64,000 nucleotides of DNA from Salticus scenicus (lineage: Eukaryota > Arthropoda > Arachnida > Araneae > Salticidae). The stretch spans positions 350,138,602 through 350,202,601 of the forward strand of contig OZ005652.1 of NCBI GenBank assembly GCA_963930645.1. The letters run 5' to 3'. Every line of letters begins with the position of its first letter. Positions within the stretch are counted from its first letter, which is position 1. Positions 1 through 9,863 of this stretch are shown piece after piece. The notes beneath the pieces are model-generated. The model was not told where the DNA came from. It saw nothing but the letters and a program-made list of their open reading frames with translations, and did not search any database. The translations under genes and the position numbers were made by a program.

Positions 1-1
1 A

Positions 2-1222
2 CACAAAAGCTTAAATCATGCTGGGGTCCAAACTGTTTTATCTCATATAAGGGAAAGATTTTGGATTCCTCGTGGTCGAAGAGTAATTAGAGAAGTTATT
101 TCTCGGTGCATACCTTGTAAGAGACATTCAGTCAAAGCCATAGTCACAGAACCAGCTCCACTTCCAGCGAATAGAATAAACAGAGTAGCAGTCTTTCAAG
201 TAACCGGTACAGATTTGGCTGGTCCTATTTTTCTTCGAGAAGGTATTAAAGCGTGGATAGTTTTATTTACGTGTGCTGTATTTCGTGCTGTACATTTAGA
301 ACTAATTAGTTCCTTATCAACTGAAGCATTTATGCAAGCCTTACGTCGATTCTTTGCGCGCAGAGGTAGAATTTCTATTATGTATACCGACAACGGAACT
401 AATTTTGTTGGAACTTCCAGATGTTTTGAGAATTTAGACTGGGAAGCAATTCAAGCTGAATGTGGAATGAGAAAAATCAAATGGAACTTCATCCCACCAA
501 GCGCACCATGGTACGGAGGATGGTGGGAGCGAATAATTCGCTTAATAAAAGATCTATTAAAAAGAAATCTTGGAAAGGCCTGCTTAAGTTTCGAAGAAAT
601 GCAAACAGTTCTATGTGACTGTGAGGACACTATCAATAAACGTCCACTAACATATGTATGTGAAGATCCAAATGAGCCACTGCCATTAACCCCTGCTCAT
701 TTCTTACATGATGTACGAAATCCTTTAGAGCTCAATACAATTGATTTGGATATAATTGATGGAAATCGTCTAAGGAAAAGATTACGTTATGTTCAAAGGG
801 TAAGAGAGCATTTCAGGAGACGCTTCCAGAGAGAGTATATTTCAGAATTAGTAAGAAATCCTGATGTCAAGAGACTTAAAGATAAAATTCAAATTGGAGA
901 TATAGTACTTGTGGGATCAGAAAATCTTAAAAGAATAAACTGGCCCTTAGGAAAGGTCATAGAATTGTTTGTAGGAAAAGATGGAAAACAGCGAGTAGCT
1001 CGATTAAAGGTAGCAAAGGGTGAAATTATACGACCACTTCAGAGATTATATCCCTTGGAAATTTCTTCGAAGGATATTATCATGCCCACAAAAAATGAAG
1101 AGTCCTTACCTGAAGTTGCTGAACAACCAAAATGTGCTATTGACAGTGACAAAATGGCAGACGAAATTAAATTTTCTAGAAAGGGTAGACCTATTGTCAA
1201 ACCCAAACAACTGGATTTGTAA
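2..1222 (+). CDS. BEL/Pao element A Pol, C-terminal integrase part (partial)
   Basis: The reading frame is open from the left window edge (first full codon at base 2) to a TAA at 1220-1222, so this is the C-terminal ~406 residues of a retrotransposon polyprotein. It starts in the integrase HHCC zinc-binding domain (LNHAGVQ followed by a C-x2-C pair near bases 110-122). It continues through the DDE core: GTDLAGP, YTDNGTNFVG and PWYGGWWERIIRLIK carry the three acidic residues. The C-terminal part (INWPLGKVIELFVGKDG) is typical of BEL/Pao integrases. No frameshift or stop is seen in the visible part, so the copy may have been recently active. It is followed by a purine tract and an LTR in the same orientation. 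The rest of the element lies left of the window. Confidence 0.93.
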   Translation, partial: HKSLNHAGVQTVLSHIRERFWIPRGRRVIREVISRCIPCKRHSVKAIVTEPAPLPANRINRVAVFQVTGTDLAGPIFLREGIKAWIVLFTCAVFRAVHLELISSLSTEAFMQALRRFFARRGRISIMYTDNGTNFVGTSRCFENLDWEAIQAECGMRKIKWNFIPPSAPWYGGWWERIIRLIKDLLKRNLGKACLSFEEMQTVLCDCEDTINKRPLTYVCEDPNEPLPLTPAHFLHDVRNPLELNTIDLDIIDGNRLRKRLRYVQRVREHFRRRFQREYISELVRNPDVKRLKDKIQIGDIVLVGSENLKRINWPLGKVIELFVGKDGKQRVARLKVAKGEIIRPLQRLYPLEISSKDIIMPTKNEESLPEVAEQPKCAIDSDKMADEIKFSRKGRPIVKPKQLDL

Positions 1223-1355
1223 AGTACTTATTTTTCGTTTCCTATGTCAAAATTTAAGTTTGATATAATTTCAAAACTCACTGTTTCTCCTTTAAAGTAA
1301 ACTTTGTGGTTATGTTAATAAGTTTTGTCTTTCAAATATATATCTTTCAAGACAA

Positions 1356-1368
1356 AAGGTGGGAGAAT
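1356..1368 (+). other. Polypurine tract of BEL element A
   Basis: A purine-rich run (AAAGGTGGGAGA) sits directly before the LTR start TGTTATG. In LTR retrotransposons this is the plus-strand DNA primer. A very similar run precedes the 3' LTR of BEL element B at 49179-49191. Confidence 0.7.
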
Positions 1369-1594
1369 GTTATGAACCCACGTTCTGTATTTTATTATTA
1401 TACTTAAAATTGTAACATTGGTTTGTGAATCTGGCAACAAGTCAGTTTCTCTAGTTTAAGTTTTGTTCTGGATTAAGTACGTTACGTTTGATTAAGTTCT
1501 TTTCCATTTACGTATAAATATTTCATATCATCTGTAAATAAACATAGTTTTAATTAGTACGATATGCGTATTCTTTGAATGCTGATAAGTAACA
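1369..1594 (+). repeat. 3' LTR of BEL element A
   Basis: The stretch starts TGTTA just after the purine tract and ends TAACA, the matching inverted terminal bases. It contains AATAAA-like signals (TAAATAAAC near 1536). The boundary at 1594 is supported by resumption of a gag-like coding frame on the opposite strand from 1595. The partner LTR is outside the window, so the exact right edge is inferred. Confidence 0.65.
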
Positions 1595-1921
1595 GTTATG
1601 ATTGGTTCACCCTGTATGTGTGCCTGTGACTGTATTCTAGTTAATTCCAACTGTTGGCCTAATTCCATCTCCTTTATTTCTAATTCTTGTTCAAATTTAA
1701 GTTTTTCTTGTTCAAATTAAGTTTTCCTTGTTCAAGCTTAAGTTTCTCTTCTTGTTCAAATTTAAATTTTTGTTGCTGTAGATCTTTTTCTTGCCCTAGT
1801 TTCAATTTTTCCATTTCTTGCCTCTCAATTAGAGCCTCTGATAGAATTTCTTCCACGAAAGTGGGATCTTTTTTATATTCGTTGCTATTCAAGATAATTT
1901 CCTTTAAAGTAGCAATAGTAC
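1595..1921 (-). pseudogene. Gag-like gene fragment (downstream part), interrupted
   Basis: On the minus strand this encodes a Glu/Gln/Lys-rich predicted coiled coil (EEILSEALIERQEMEKLK and repeated LEQ-type heptads). The architecture resembles the N-terminal region of Gag proteins of arthropod LTR retrotransposons. The frame continues directly from the fragment at 6001-6082 once gypsy B and one AGTAC copy are taken out. A frame change occurs in the repetitive heptads near 1700-1725. The coding sequence is cut at 1595 by the LTR of BEL element A. It is therefore the oldest layer here, hit by two independent insertions. Confidence 0.7.
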
Positions 1922-2120
1922 TGTAATAAATATTACATTACAATATATAGGAGCTCAATTAGAAGCTTTATTTAACTAAAATTGGAGCATAAGCAGAAAC
2001 ATCGCGATATAAGAGAATAAGATATGAATAATAAAGAGAATATGGAATATCAGCAATATATAAGAGTTGCCACTTGGTAATACATAATATCAGTGTTGCC
2101 ACACACATAAATATACCACA
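1922..2120 (-). repeat. 3' LTR of gypsy B
   Basis: It is the 199-bp match to 5797-5995, lying downstream of the pol stop. On the minus strand it begins TGTGGTATATTTATG and ends with ATTTATTACA. Confidence 0.95.
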
Positions 2121-2142
2121 ATCACCCCTCCCCAAAACTAGT

Positions 2143-3822
2143 TCAGTCTGTTATATAATCCATCAAATAGGTTGGTTGGCGCCTCTGTCTTTTAGGACGT
2201 AAGGATGGACCATCAGGCAAATTATCCTCAGCATATTTTCTGGGACTCTCCAGGAGAAGTTCTGGATTGCTAGGTCTTGGTGAAGCACTATTCTCAGGAG
2301 ATGCGGGTTCTAGAGACCTATCCACCAACTCAGAATTCTGGTGAAACGAGGAAGCTGGGTGCAACTGATTGTCATCAACGTCTGTTTTATCTATATTAGG
2401 TGTAGAGATTTCTCCTCTAGGAGCTAGGTGTCGTATAGAAACACTGGTTTCCCGTCCATCAGGTAATCTAACATGAGCATAATCTGGGTTTGCTTCAATG
2501 AGTTCGACTTCTTGAACAATAGGCTCATACTTATTAGTTCGGACATGGTTTCTCATCAGTACGGGTCCAGGATGGGATAGCCAGGTAGGTAATGAGCTTC
2601 CGTTGTGGGATCTTCTAGGGTGGATGAACATACGCTCATGCGGTGTAACATTGGTAGCAGTACATAGGAGAGAGCGGATTGAGTGTAGGGCTGGTTGAAT
2701 TACCTCTTCCCAACGTTCGATTTTCATTTTCTTAGAGTGCAATGCCAATTGTATGGATTTCCATATTATTGCATTATATCTTTCTACCTGGCCATTACCC
2801 GAAGGATTATACGCGGTAGTCCGGCTTGTTGCAATTCCAAGAGATGTTAGGAAGGATTTCAATTCTCTAGACATAAATGAGGGTCCTCTGTCAGAGTGTA
2901 TGTATGCGGGAATTCCAAAAATAGAAAAAATATTCTGTAAGTTAGTAATTATAGTAGCAGCTGACATATCAGAACAAGGAATTGCAAAAGGGAATCTCGA
3001 AAACTCATCCACGATAGTAAGAAGAAAACGATTTCTAGAAACTGAGGGTAAAGGACCTTTGAAATCTAGGTTCAATCTTTCGAATGGAGCAGTTGCTTTA
3101 ATTAATTTTCCTTCATTTTTACAGAAACGTGGCTTTACTTCATTACAGCAATAACACGAGTTTATGACCCTTTTGATGTCGTCAAGAGAGAAAGGTAAGT
3201 TTTTAGACCTAACCCAATGGTACATTCGTGTAATTCCGGGATGACACAAGGCGTCATGCAGCTCCTTTAAATTCACTTGTGGGCTTATAGCTGCAGTTAT
3301 TCTAGATAATGTATCGGCTGTTGCATTTCTTTTCCCCGGACGGTATATTATGTCAAATTTGAAACAAGCAAGTTCCAATCTCCATCTCATAATTTTTTCA
3401 TTTTTAATCTTACTACTATGGCATTGATCGAACATGAATGCAACTGATCTTTGATCTGTAAAGACCTCAAAGTGACGGCCAATCAAGTAGTGCCTCCAGT
3501 TTCGTAGAGACTCTACAATAGCATAGGCTTCTTTTTCAATAGAGGAGTGCCGTCGTTCAGATGCATTCAATGTTCTAGAGAAGAATGCTATAGGACGTTC
3601 AGCCTGACTTAGGGTGGCCCCGATGGCGAATTCTGACGCATCAGTCTCCACTCTAAAAGGAATATTGTCTTCAATAGCAGCTAAGGAAGCATCAGCTATA
3701 TCAGATTTTAGAGAATTAAATGCTTTAGCAGCATCTTTTGTAAGGGGAAAAGGGCCTTTCGTTAGCAAAGGCCGAATTCTTTCAGAGAAATTAGGGATCC
3801 AACGACAATAATGGGCAAACAT
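2143..3822 (-). CDS. Gypsy B Pol: RNase H and integrase part
   Basis: This ~559-residue frame begins in the RT thumb/connection region (FAHYCRWIPNFSERIRPLL). RNase H follows (FRVETDASEFAIGATLSQ, with DQRSVAFMFD later). The integrase has the zinc-binding HPGITRMYHW...CYCC, then DDE-type residues in LDFKGPL, IHSDRGPSF and NGQVERYNA. The C-terminal tail is Pro/Arg/Ser-rich. It is the continuation of the 3825-5750 frame but lies one frame away. The switch falls near 3834-3845, just upstream of the conserved LGMFAHYCRW. Whether this is a mutation, an assembly error or programmed frameshifting cannot be decided from one copy. The stop TAA lies 22 bp before the 3' LTR. Confidence 0.93.
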   Translation of the reverse strand: MFAHYCRWIPNFSERIRPLLTKGPFPLTKDAAKAFNSLKSDIADASLAAIEDNIPFRVETDASEFAIGATLSQAERPIAFFSRTLNASERRHSSIEKEAYAIVESLRNWRHYLIGRHFEVFTDQRSVAFMFDQCHSSKIKNEKIMRWRLELACFKFDIIYRPGKRNATADTLSRITAAISPQVNLKELHDALCHPGITRMYHWVRSKNLPFSLDDIKRVINSCYCCNEVKPRFCKNEGKLIKATAPFERLNLDFKGPLPSVSRNRFLLTIVDEFSRFPFAIPCSDMSAATIITNLQNIFSIFGIPAYIHSDRGPSFMSRELKSFLTSLGIATSRTTAYNPSGNGQVERYNAIIWKSIQLALHSKKMKIERWEEVIQPALHSIRSLLCTATNVTPHERMFIHPRRSHNGSSLPTWLSHPGPVLMRNHVRTNKYEPIVQEVELIEANPDYAHVRLPDGRETSVSIRHLAPRGEISTPNIDKTDVDDNQLHPASSFHQNSELVDRSLEPASPENSASPRPSNPELLLESPRKYAEDNLPDGPSLRPKRQRRQPTYLMDYITD

Positions 3823-3824
3823 CC

Positions 3825-5750
3825 CTAGGGCTCGCTGTAAGGAGCAGTGTCTGTAGGGATAGGCATGTTCATTAGGGGTGCAAGTCTTTCAGGATCAGGT
3901 TTTATTATTTTGTTTGTAATAGAGTATCCTAATAATTTCACAGATTTAGTAGAAAATGAGCATTTATCTTCATTTAATGTCAAGTTATATTTCTTGGCAG
4001 CAGACATAAATTTCTCTAAGTTACGGTCATGCTCGTCTTGATTTTTCCCACATATCGTTACATCATCAAGGTAAGGAAAAGGGCCTTCTAACTTTTCATT
4101 TGCAATTATTTTGTCTATGGTTCTCTGGAAACTAGCAACTCCATTTGTAACACCAAAGGGTACTCGAAGAAACTGATATAATTTACCATCAGCCTCAAAG
4201 GCCGTATAATGTTTCTCAGAATGCTTGATGGGTACTTGGTGGTAAGCGCTCTTAAGATCAATAGTGCTAAATACTTCATATTTGGATACGCGTGCAATCA
4301 GCTCTTCGATTTTGGGCAGAGGATAGGCATCAAGCATTGTAAATTTATTTATTGTCTGGGAATAATCTACAACCATTCTGGGTTTGCGGTGTTCTCCTCT
4401 CACTACAAATGCTTGAGCACGCCAAGGAGAGTCACTTGGCTCGATTACACCTTCTTTCAATAGTCTACTTATCTCTGCAGCTATAAATAGCTTGTCTTTC
4501 TCAGTTTGACGCCTTGATTTAGTAATGATAGGTTTGCAGTCTGGTGTTAAATTAGAAAAGAGTGAGACAGGAGGTACAAGGACCATCGCCAGAGAACATA
4601 TTTTAAGTGGTGGTCTGTCCCCATTGAAATCAATCTCAACTGAAGAATGGTCTTTTAGTAAGTCGTGACCGATTAGTAAATCTGCACAAAGATTTTTCAT
4701 GATCAAAACTTCAGCATTTCTATATAAATGGTTTTGTAATTTTACAGTTACTGTACAACAACCTGTAATGTCCGAACTCAGGGAGGAATTAGCCATTGTT
4801 ATTCTGCCGAAGTATGGTTTAGTTTTAATTCGACACTTTTCCACAAAACGCTGATTTATGAAACTGAGAGAGCTGCCAGTATCAATCAAAGCATTTAGTT
4901 CGATACCATTAATCAGGGCTTTAGTTAGTGACTTTTGGAGACCATTAGGAACTGCAGATACCGATGCTAAGTTGTAGGTTGCTGCAGTCGAATTTGTAGT
5001 GTTGCGCAAAGATTTTGACTTGCATACTCTTTGATAGTGCCCCTTTTTACCGCATCCACGGCATAGTGCCTCTTTAGCAGGGCAGACACTTCGTAAATGG
5101 CGATCATACCCGCAAAAGAAACATTTTCCAGATCGAACCTGAGCAACCGCTGCAGACTGAACTTCTTGGCGACTTATTGGCTCTTCAGTAGCCGCCACAG
5201 GTTTTGAATAAGTCATGCTTGAATATGAAGCAGAGTGATGTTCGGCTAGTTCTAGAGCTCTAGCCTGATCGTAAGCCTTTTCTAGAGTGATAATCGTATT
5301 TTCTAAAAGACGTTCCCGAATGCGTGAACTCTTTAAGCCCCGAATGAAGGCATCCCTAACATACTCGTTTCTGTACTGTTCGGCTGTAACGGCCTTGAAA
5401 TCGCACTCCTTGCTCATTTGTTTTAGTATCTGCAGATATTCATCTACAGATTCGCTTGACTGTTGTGTTCTTGACGCCAAGCAGTGTCTGGCAAAGATTT
5501 CGTTTCTCTTTGTAATGTACAAAGAATCCAGTATTTCGATAGCGTCGTCATACTTTTCACAGTCACTTATGTATTGAAAAACATTTGCGGAAACATAATT
5601 GCATAACGCTTGTAGCTTATGATCGTCTGTAATGTCAGTTACTTGAGATAAAGAGTTCGAAAAAGTTCTTTTCCAATGCTTCCACTTCGACTCAGCACCC
5701 GTACAAGTGGGTTCGACATCAAATCTTTCAGGTCGCAACAATCGTTCCAT
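3825..5750 (-). CDS. Gypsy B Gag, protease and reverse transcriptase
   Basis: A 641-residue Gag-Pol frame. Residues 1-200 are a Gag capsid-like region (SKWKHWKRTFSN...). Two CCHC zinc knuckles follow at about 210-223 (CFFCGYDRHLRSVC) and 230-243 (CRGCGKKGHYQRVC). An aspartic protease active site LIDTGSS lies near 288-294. RT spans about 430-630 with the catalytic YLDD at 560-563. Gag and Pol are fused in a single frame, as in several gypsy clades. The start codon at 5750 lies 46 bp inside the 5' LTR, leaving a very short leader that contains the likely primer-binding site. The frame ends at a stop right where the RT thumb motif should begin. Confidence 0.94.
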   Translation of the reverse strand: MERLLRPERFDVEPTCTGAESKWKHWKRTFSNSLSQVTDITDDHKLQALCNYVSANVFQYISDCEKYDDAIEILDSLYITKRNEIFARHCLASRTQQSSESVDEYLQILKQMSKECDFKAVTAEQYRNEYVRDAFIRGLKSSRIRERLLENTIITLEKAYDQARALELAEHHSASYSSMTYSKPVAATEEPISRQEVQSAAVAQVRSGKCFFCGYDRHLRSVCPAKEALCRGCGKKGHYQRVCKSKSLRNTTNSTAATYNLASVSAVPNGLQKSLTKALINGIELNALIDTGSSLSFINQRFVEKCRIKTKPYFGRITMANSSLSSDITGCCTVTVKLQNHLYRNAEVLIMKNLCADLLIGHDLLKDHSSVEIDFNGDRPPLKICSLAMVLVPPVSLFSNLTPDCKPIITKSRRQTEKDKLFIAAEISRLLKEGVIEPSDSPWRAQAFVVRGEHRKPRMVVDYSQTINKFTMLDAYPLPKIEELIARVSKYEVFSTIDLKSAYHQVPIKHSEKHYTAFEADGKLYQFLRVPFGVTNGVASFQRTIDKIIANEKLEGPFPYLDDVTICGKNQDEHDRNLEKFMSAAKKYNLTLNEDKCSFSTKSVKLLGYSITNKIIKPDPERLAPLMNMPIPTDTAPYSEP

Positions 5751-5778
5751 CTTGTCAGTAAATGCGTTTTTCGATTTG

Positions 5779-5858
5779 AATTTTAGTTAAATAAATTGTA
5801 ATAAATATTACATTACAATATATAGGAGCTCAATTAGAAGCTTTATTTAACTAAAATT
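5779..5858 (-). promoter_or_regulatory. Probable self-priming hairpin and promoter of gypsy B
   Basis: On the minus strand the 17 bases directly after the 5' LTR (5795 down to 5779, TTTATTTAACTAAAATT) are perfectly complementary to 17 bases inside the LTR (5858 down to 5842). A TATA-like TTATAT lies at 5887-5882, about 29 bases before 5858, and CCAATTT there resembles an initiator. The RNA would thus begin with the bases that pair to the primer-binding site. This is the arrangement known from self-primed Tf1/sushi-type retrotransposons. No TGG-starting tRNA primer site is seen at this position. Confidence 0.7.
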
Positions 5859-5995
5859 GGAGCATAAGCAGAAACATCGCGATATAAGAGAATAAGATAT
5901 GAATAATAAAGAGAATATGGAATATCAGCAATATATAAGAGTTGCCACTTGGTAATACATAATATCAGTGTTGCCACACACATAAATATACCACA
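5797..5995 (-). repeat. 5' LTR of gypsy B
   Basis: This 199-bp copy appears identical to 1922-2120. It contains the TATA-like element at 5882-5887, the putative RNA start near 5858, and an AATAAA within the R region. The AGTAC target copy follows at 5996-6000. Confidence 0.95.
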
Positions 5996-6000
5996 AGTAC

Positions 6001-6082
6001 ATTCAGGAGGAATTATTTCGCCAAGCTCTTTCGCTACAAAATTCAGATCTGCTTTTCTATAACCTTTAATTGCTTGAAACAT
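6001..6082 (-). pseudogene. Gag-like gene fragment (N-terminus)
   Basis: The start codon is at 6082 and the fragment encodes about 28 residues (KADLNFVAKELGE is the most recognisable stretch) before gypsy B interrupts it. The frame resumes at 1921. Upstream on the minus strand is TTTTGTGACGTCTGCGCGAC, preceded by TAACA near 6120. That looks like an LTR end followed by a primer-binding site. This supports the N-terminus of another LTR retrotransposon's Gag rather than a host gene. Confidence 0.65.
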
Positions 6083-7843
6083 ATTGTTTTACTTTATCCT
6101 GTCGCGCAGACGTCACAAAATGTTATTTAAGCGTACAAAAAGAGTTATTTTAACTCTCTAGCTTACAAGATATAATTGCGTACGCCAAATAAACTTAAAG
6201 CATACAAGAGAAGTTATTTTAAACTCCTAATATTTCTAAAAAACTAGATAAATTCTAATAACAACAAAATCTTTTTGCTGCTTTTATTCCACTTAAAAAT
6301 TTTGAATACTCAGAAAAAACAAACTAGATGCACGCACACGAGCATCATCTGAATAATGCTTTTTTTTTTTTTTTTTTTTTTTTTTACAATAACAAAAATA
6401 CATTACGAGAGTTAAAAATATAAAAATGAGAGAATAAAATAACACACGGACAATATCTAGTATCATGAGCCCTACATAATTAGATGCATAATTTTGAGTC
6501 TGTATTCCTTTTGTTGTAGTTCGTGAACAGGCACATGCCAAAGTTTTTCTTATTATTACGGCCTAGGGGAAGAATTTGTATGTACCGCGCTAGCGGCCAC
6601 AAAAATCATGCGATTGACTTGCAATTTGGTACACATGTTCATGAGGCCCACGGAATCAGCTGTATAATTTGGTTGTGTGTTCCTGTGAAGGAATTCCTTC
6701 ACATATATGAGTTTGAATTACAGTTTTAAATAAATTTAATAATTAACTACTACATTTCCAATAAATTATATGTCTATTAAAATATATTACGAAATTCTAA
6801 ATTACCTTTTATATTTAAACACATTTGTCTCTCGATAAATAAATATCTTTATTCTAATGACATTTTATCTATTAATCCATTAAATAAGTCTGCTGAGAAC
6901 AAAAACGTAATCTTTAAAAAATAATAATTTATTTCTACTAGTCTAAATGTCTTCTTATTAAGTAACGGTCTCTCGGAATTCTAATCTCCCATTGCTAAAT
7001 CATTTAATAAAATAAAATATAAAGAACAGTGTTGTCACAAAAGAAATACAACAAAAATAGTTGCTTTAGTAGCCTAGAAGCATTAAAATAATTGCCTAAA
7101 TAGTAGCCTAGCGACCAAAATACTAGCTTAAATATCACATGCTAACGATCAACGATCATTAATAATAATAATGACCATCTTCTGTCAGGAACGATTCCGG
7201 TCTAGACCGCTTCAAAACAGAGACTTTTGGTAGCCATTTTTTTTTCCTTAGAAATGCTATGTATTTTTATTTTTATTTATTTATTTTTTTATTAATCTGC
7301 ATAAATGTTACATCATTAGACAGATCTTTCAAAACTGAACATTTTTGTGCTTGCACTTTTCCTTTAATCTCAATAGGTAAAAACTAAAATGATTTCAACG
7401 AAAGTTGATAACTACCATTGCAATTCTAAAATACCCATGGAGAATAAAATTAAAATGTAATATAAAATTCAATCATAAAAATTATGGGCTAATAGTTATT
7501 ACATCATTTTCTTGCAATCATGATAATGTACTTATCTGATATAAAGAAACAGTTGATTGTGACGTCATATTTATCAAATTAATTAAAATAAATAAGTTTA
7601 CAAATCCGCGATTGTAATAAAATGCTCGCCCTCTGGTGGGCTAAGGTGAAATTATCATACCACTGATAGCTTTCAGGCTGAAACAATGATAGAACAACAA
7701 GAAAGCACAGTAATAAATACACGTGGCAATTATTACACGTGGCAATATTTACTAACAACTGCAGTTGAGAAAGCACCATCTATCGATCATTACAAACGCG
7801 GATAAGGTACGGTTACTTCGTTACAAATATGGTACCTTAGGTT

Positions 7844-7895
7844 ACTTCGTTACAAATATGGTACCTTTCATTTGGTACCTTATTTGTAACGAAGT
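7844..7895. repeat. 22-bp inverted repeat
   Basis: ACTTCGTTACAAATATGGTACC is followed after 8 bases by its reverse complement with one mismatch. A further direct copy of the same 22 bases lies at 7814-7835. Related bases occur inside Helitrons B and C (near 22080 and 34230), so this is probably a small dispersed repeat fragment. Confidence 0.6.
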
Positions 7896-7994
7896 TTTGA
7901 TCAAATATTTTAGAATTAAAATATGAAAATAATTTCAAAATTAGACATTTAAATTTATGATTGTTGCCAAAAAAATTTACCAGTTATTGTTATA

Positions 7995-8028
<34 letters not shown>

Positions 8029-8302
8029 TTGAGGGGGAGGGGGAGGCATAAGATGAAATAATGTTTCCACGCGAAAAATTAAAAAATATTAAATTTGCCC
8101 ATGCATATAAAAATTACTTATTAAAACGAGTCGAAGAAGAAAGCGAAATAGTACTGAGTTATGTTACGATAAATATGGTATATAATATGATACGTTATAT
8201 TAGACCTATCGTCCTGGGTTAGTAGGTATTTTCGTTAAAAGAAATAGTTTGTTCGTTCGGTGCAACTTGCATATAAGTCCCGTCAGGTGCAACTTGCACA
8301 TT

Positions 8303-8345
8303 AGTTCCCTTTAAATATAGTGTCCAGCGAAGCAGGCAAAGCATT
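8303..8345 (+). repeat. Remnant of a Helitron 3' end
   Basis: The bases here (CCAGCGAAGCAGGCAAAGC) resemble the 3' terminal segment of Helitrons B and C (CCAGCGAAGCGGGCAAAGCC) but lack the final CTAG. It is a decayed fragment 100 bp upstream of Helitron A. Confidence 0.45.
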
Positions 8346-9863
8346 CGTTGATTCACTACCTTAATTGATTTCACATTCCGTCATTTTTGACGGGTTTATA
8401 TACTAGTTAAAGGATAAAAACCATACGCATTTTCTTACTATTCAATATAAATCTATATATATAAAAATGAATTGCTGTTCGTTAGACTCACTAAAACTCG
8501 AGGACGGCTGAACGGATTTATCTTATCTTAGTCTTGAAATGTTCGTGGAGGTCTAGGGAAGGTTTAAAAGGCGAGAAAAAATCGAATAATTTCCGGGAAA
8601 ACCCTAAAAACAGCCCTTTTCTATTTCCCATACAAACGTTTTCTAGAGTCAATTTGAACTTTATTGCTATTCAATAAAGTTCATATTAAATTATAATAGT
8701 CTTCGCGTGCGCTTTGGAGGATCTAATGTCGCGTTCCGAAAATAAACAAAAGTGAATCGCGAACGCGACAAAAAATGTATTTTAGCTAACTTCAGTTGTA
8801 ACTGTATCAGATTATTTATTTAAGTTTGATAAATCTTAAGTTTTGTCACAAATTAAGTTTCTGAACACAACCATAATATTTGACATTAGATTTGACAACC
8901 AACTAATATGTCAATCATTATGTCGCACTTCAGAACACGGAGATTTATGGCTTAAAGGTAAACTCCAAAAAAATAAATAAAAAAATCACGGAAAAAAGGA
9001 AAATAAATAAAAAAAATCACGGAAAAAAGTATTACGATTGACGATATTGTGTTACGATCATGGTTACGATATTCTATGAGTGCATCCTTCTATCTTTGTG
9101 AGTGACGATTACCGCTACGTGCGCGAGAACTTTCTTTACTTTTGTGATCCTTTGTGATAGTGACATTCCAAGTAGTGTGCTCTTTTTTTGTTGATATTTT
9201 GTGATAGTGACACTTTACTGTTAAGTTACTGTTAAGTGAGCGAGAAATTTTCTCACTTCGATTAATTACGTTACGATGCTGAGGAGAAGACGACCTGACT
9301 TAGGTCGTCGCAGTCAATCAAATGTGCGAAGAGCTACCTCACGTGCTAACCGCACTGATGACCAGAGAGAGACAGATCAATAAAATAGTCGTATTGCTAT
9401 GTCAGAATTGCGTTATTTAGTGAGTGACAATGAAGTGGATAGGCTTAGAATGCAACGAGTTCGTGCACATCAAACACAACAACAGCGAGCACGACATAAT
9501 GAAATTGAGCGAATCCGCAGACGCAGTGCTCCTGCGATTCTTGAACGAGCTGCATTCCACTATGATCCGGCAATTGATTATTGTGCCGACAAATCGGTAA
9601 CAATTGGGGAAATGAAAATAATTTGTAAATATTGTAAGGCGTTAAAATACACTGGTGAATCTACTGGATTATGTTGTGCTGGAGGCAAAGTAAAATTGCC
9701 ACAATTGGCCCCACCACCAGATCCTTTACGCTCTTTAGTTTCTGGGATTGGAAATGATTCTAAGCACTTCTTGGCCAACATTCAGAAATATAACAACTGT
9801 TTCCAGATGACATCATTTGGCGCTACACATATTATACAGGACAATTTCATGCCCACTTTCAAG

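Larger units (their letters stand above)
1922..5995 (-). mobile_element. Complete Ty3/gypsy retrotransposon B (4,074 bp)
   Basis: Two 199-bp LTRs (1922-2120 and 5797-5995) look identical base for base by eye. They begin TGTGG and end TTACA on the minus strand. A perfect 5-bp target duplication AGTAC flanks the element (1917-1921 and 5996-6000). Between the LTRs lies one Gag-Pol coding region on the minus strand, broken by a single frame change. Identical LTRs indicate recent insertion. The element sits inside a gag-like gene of another retrotransposon whose frame is restored across the empty site. Confidence 0.96.
6083..8451. other. AT-rich stretch without genes
   Basis: The left part (from 6120 rightwards) probably includes the 5' LTR of the split gag element, but its outer edge cannot be placed. 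A 26-base T run lies at 6360-6385. A TA-rich and T-rich low-complexity stretch spans 7995-8030. Around 7900-8110 the sequence is a diverged relative of 49830-50010. No supported gene was found. Confidence 0.6.
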
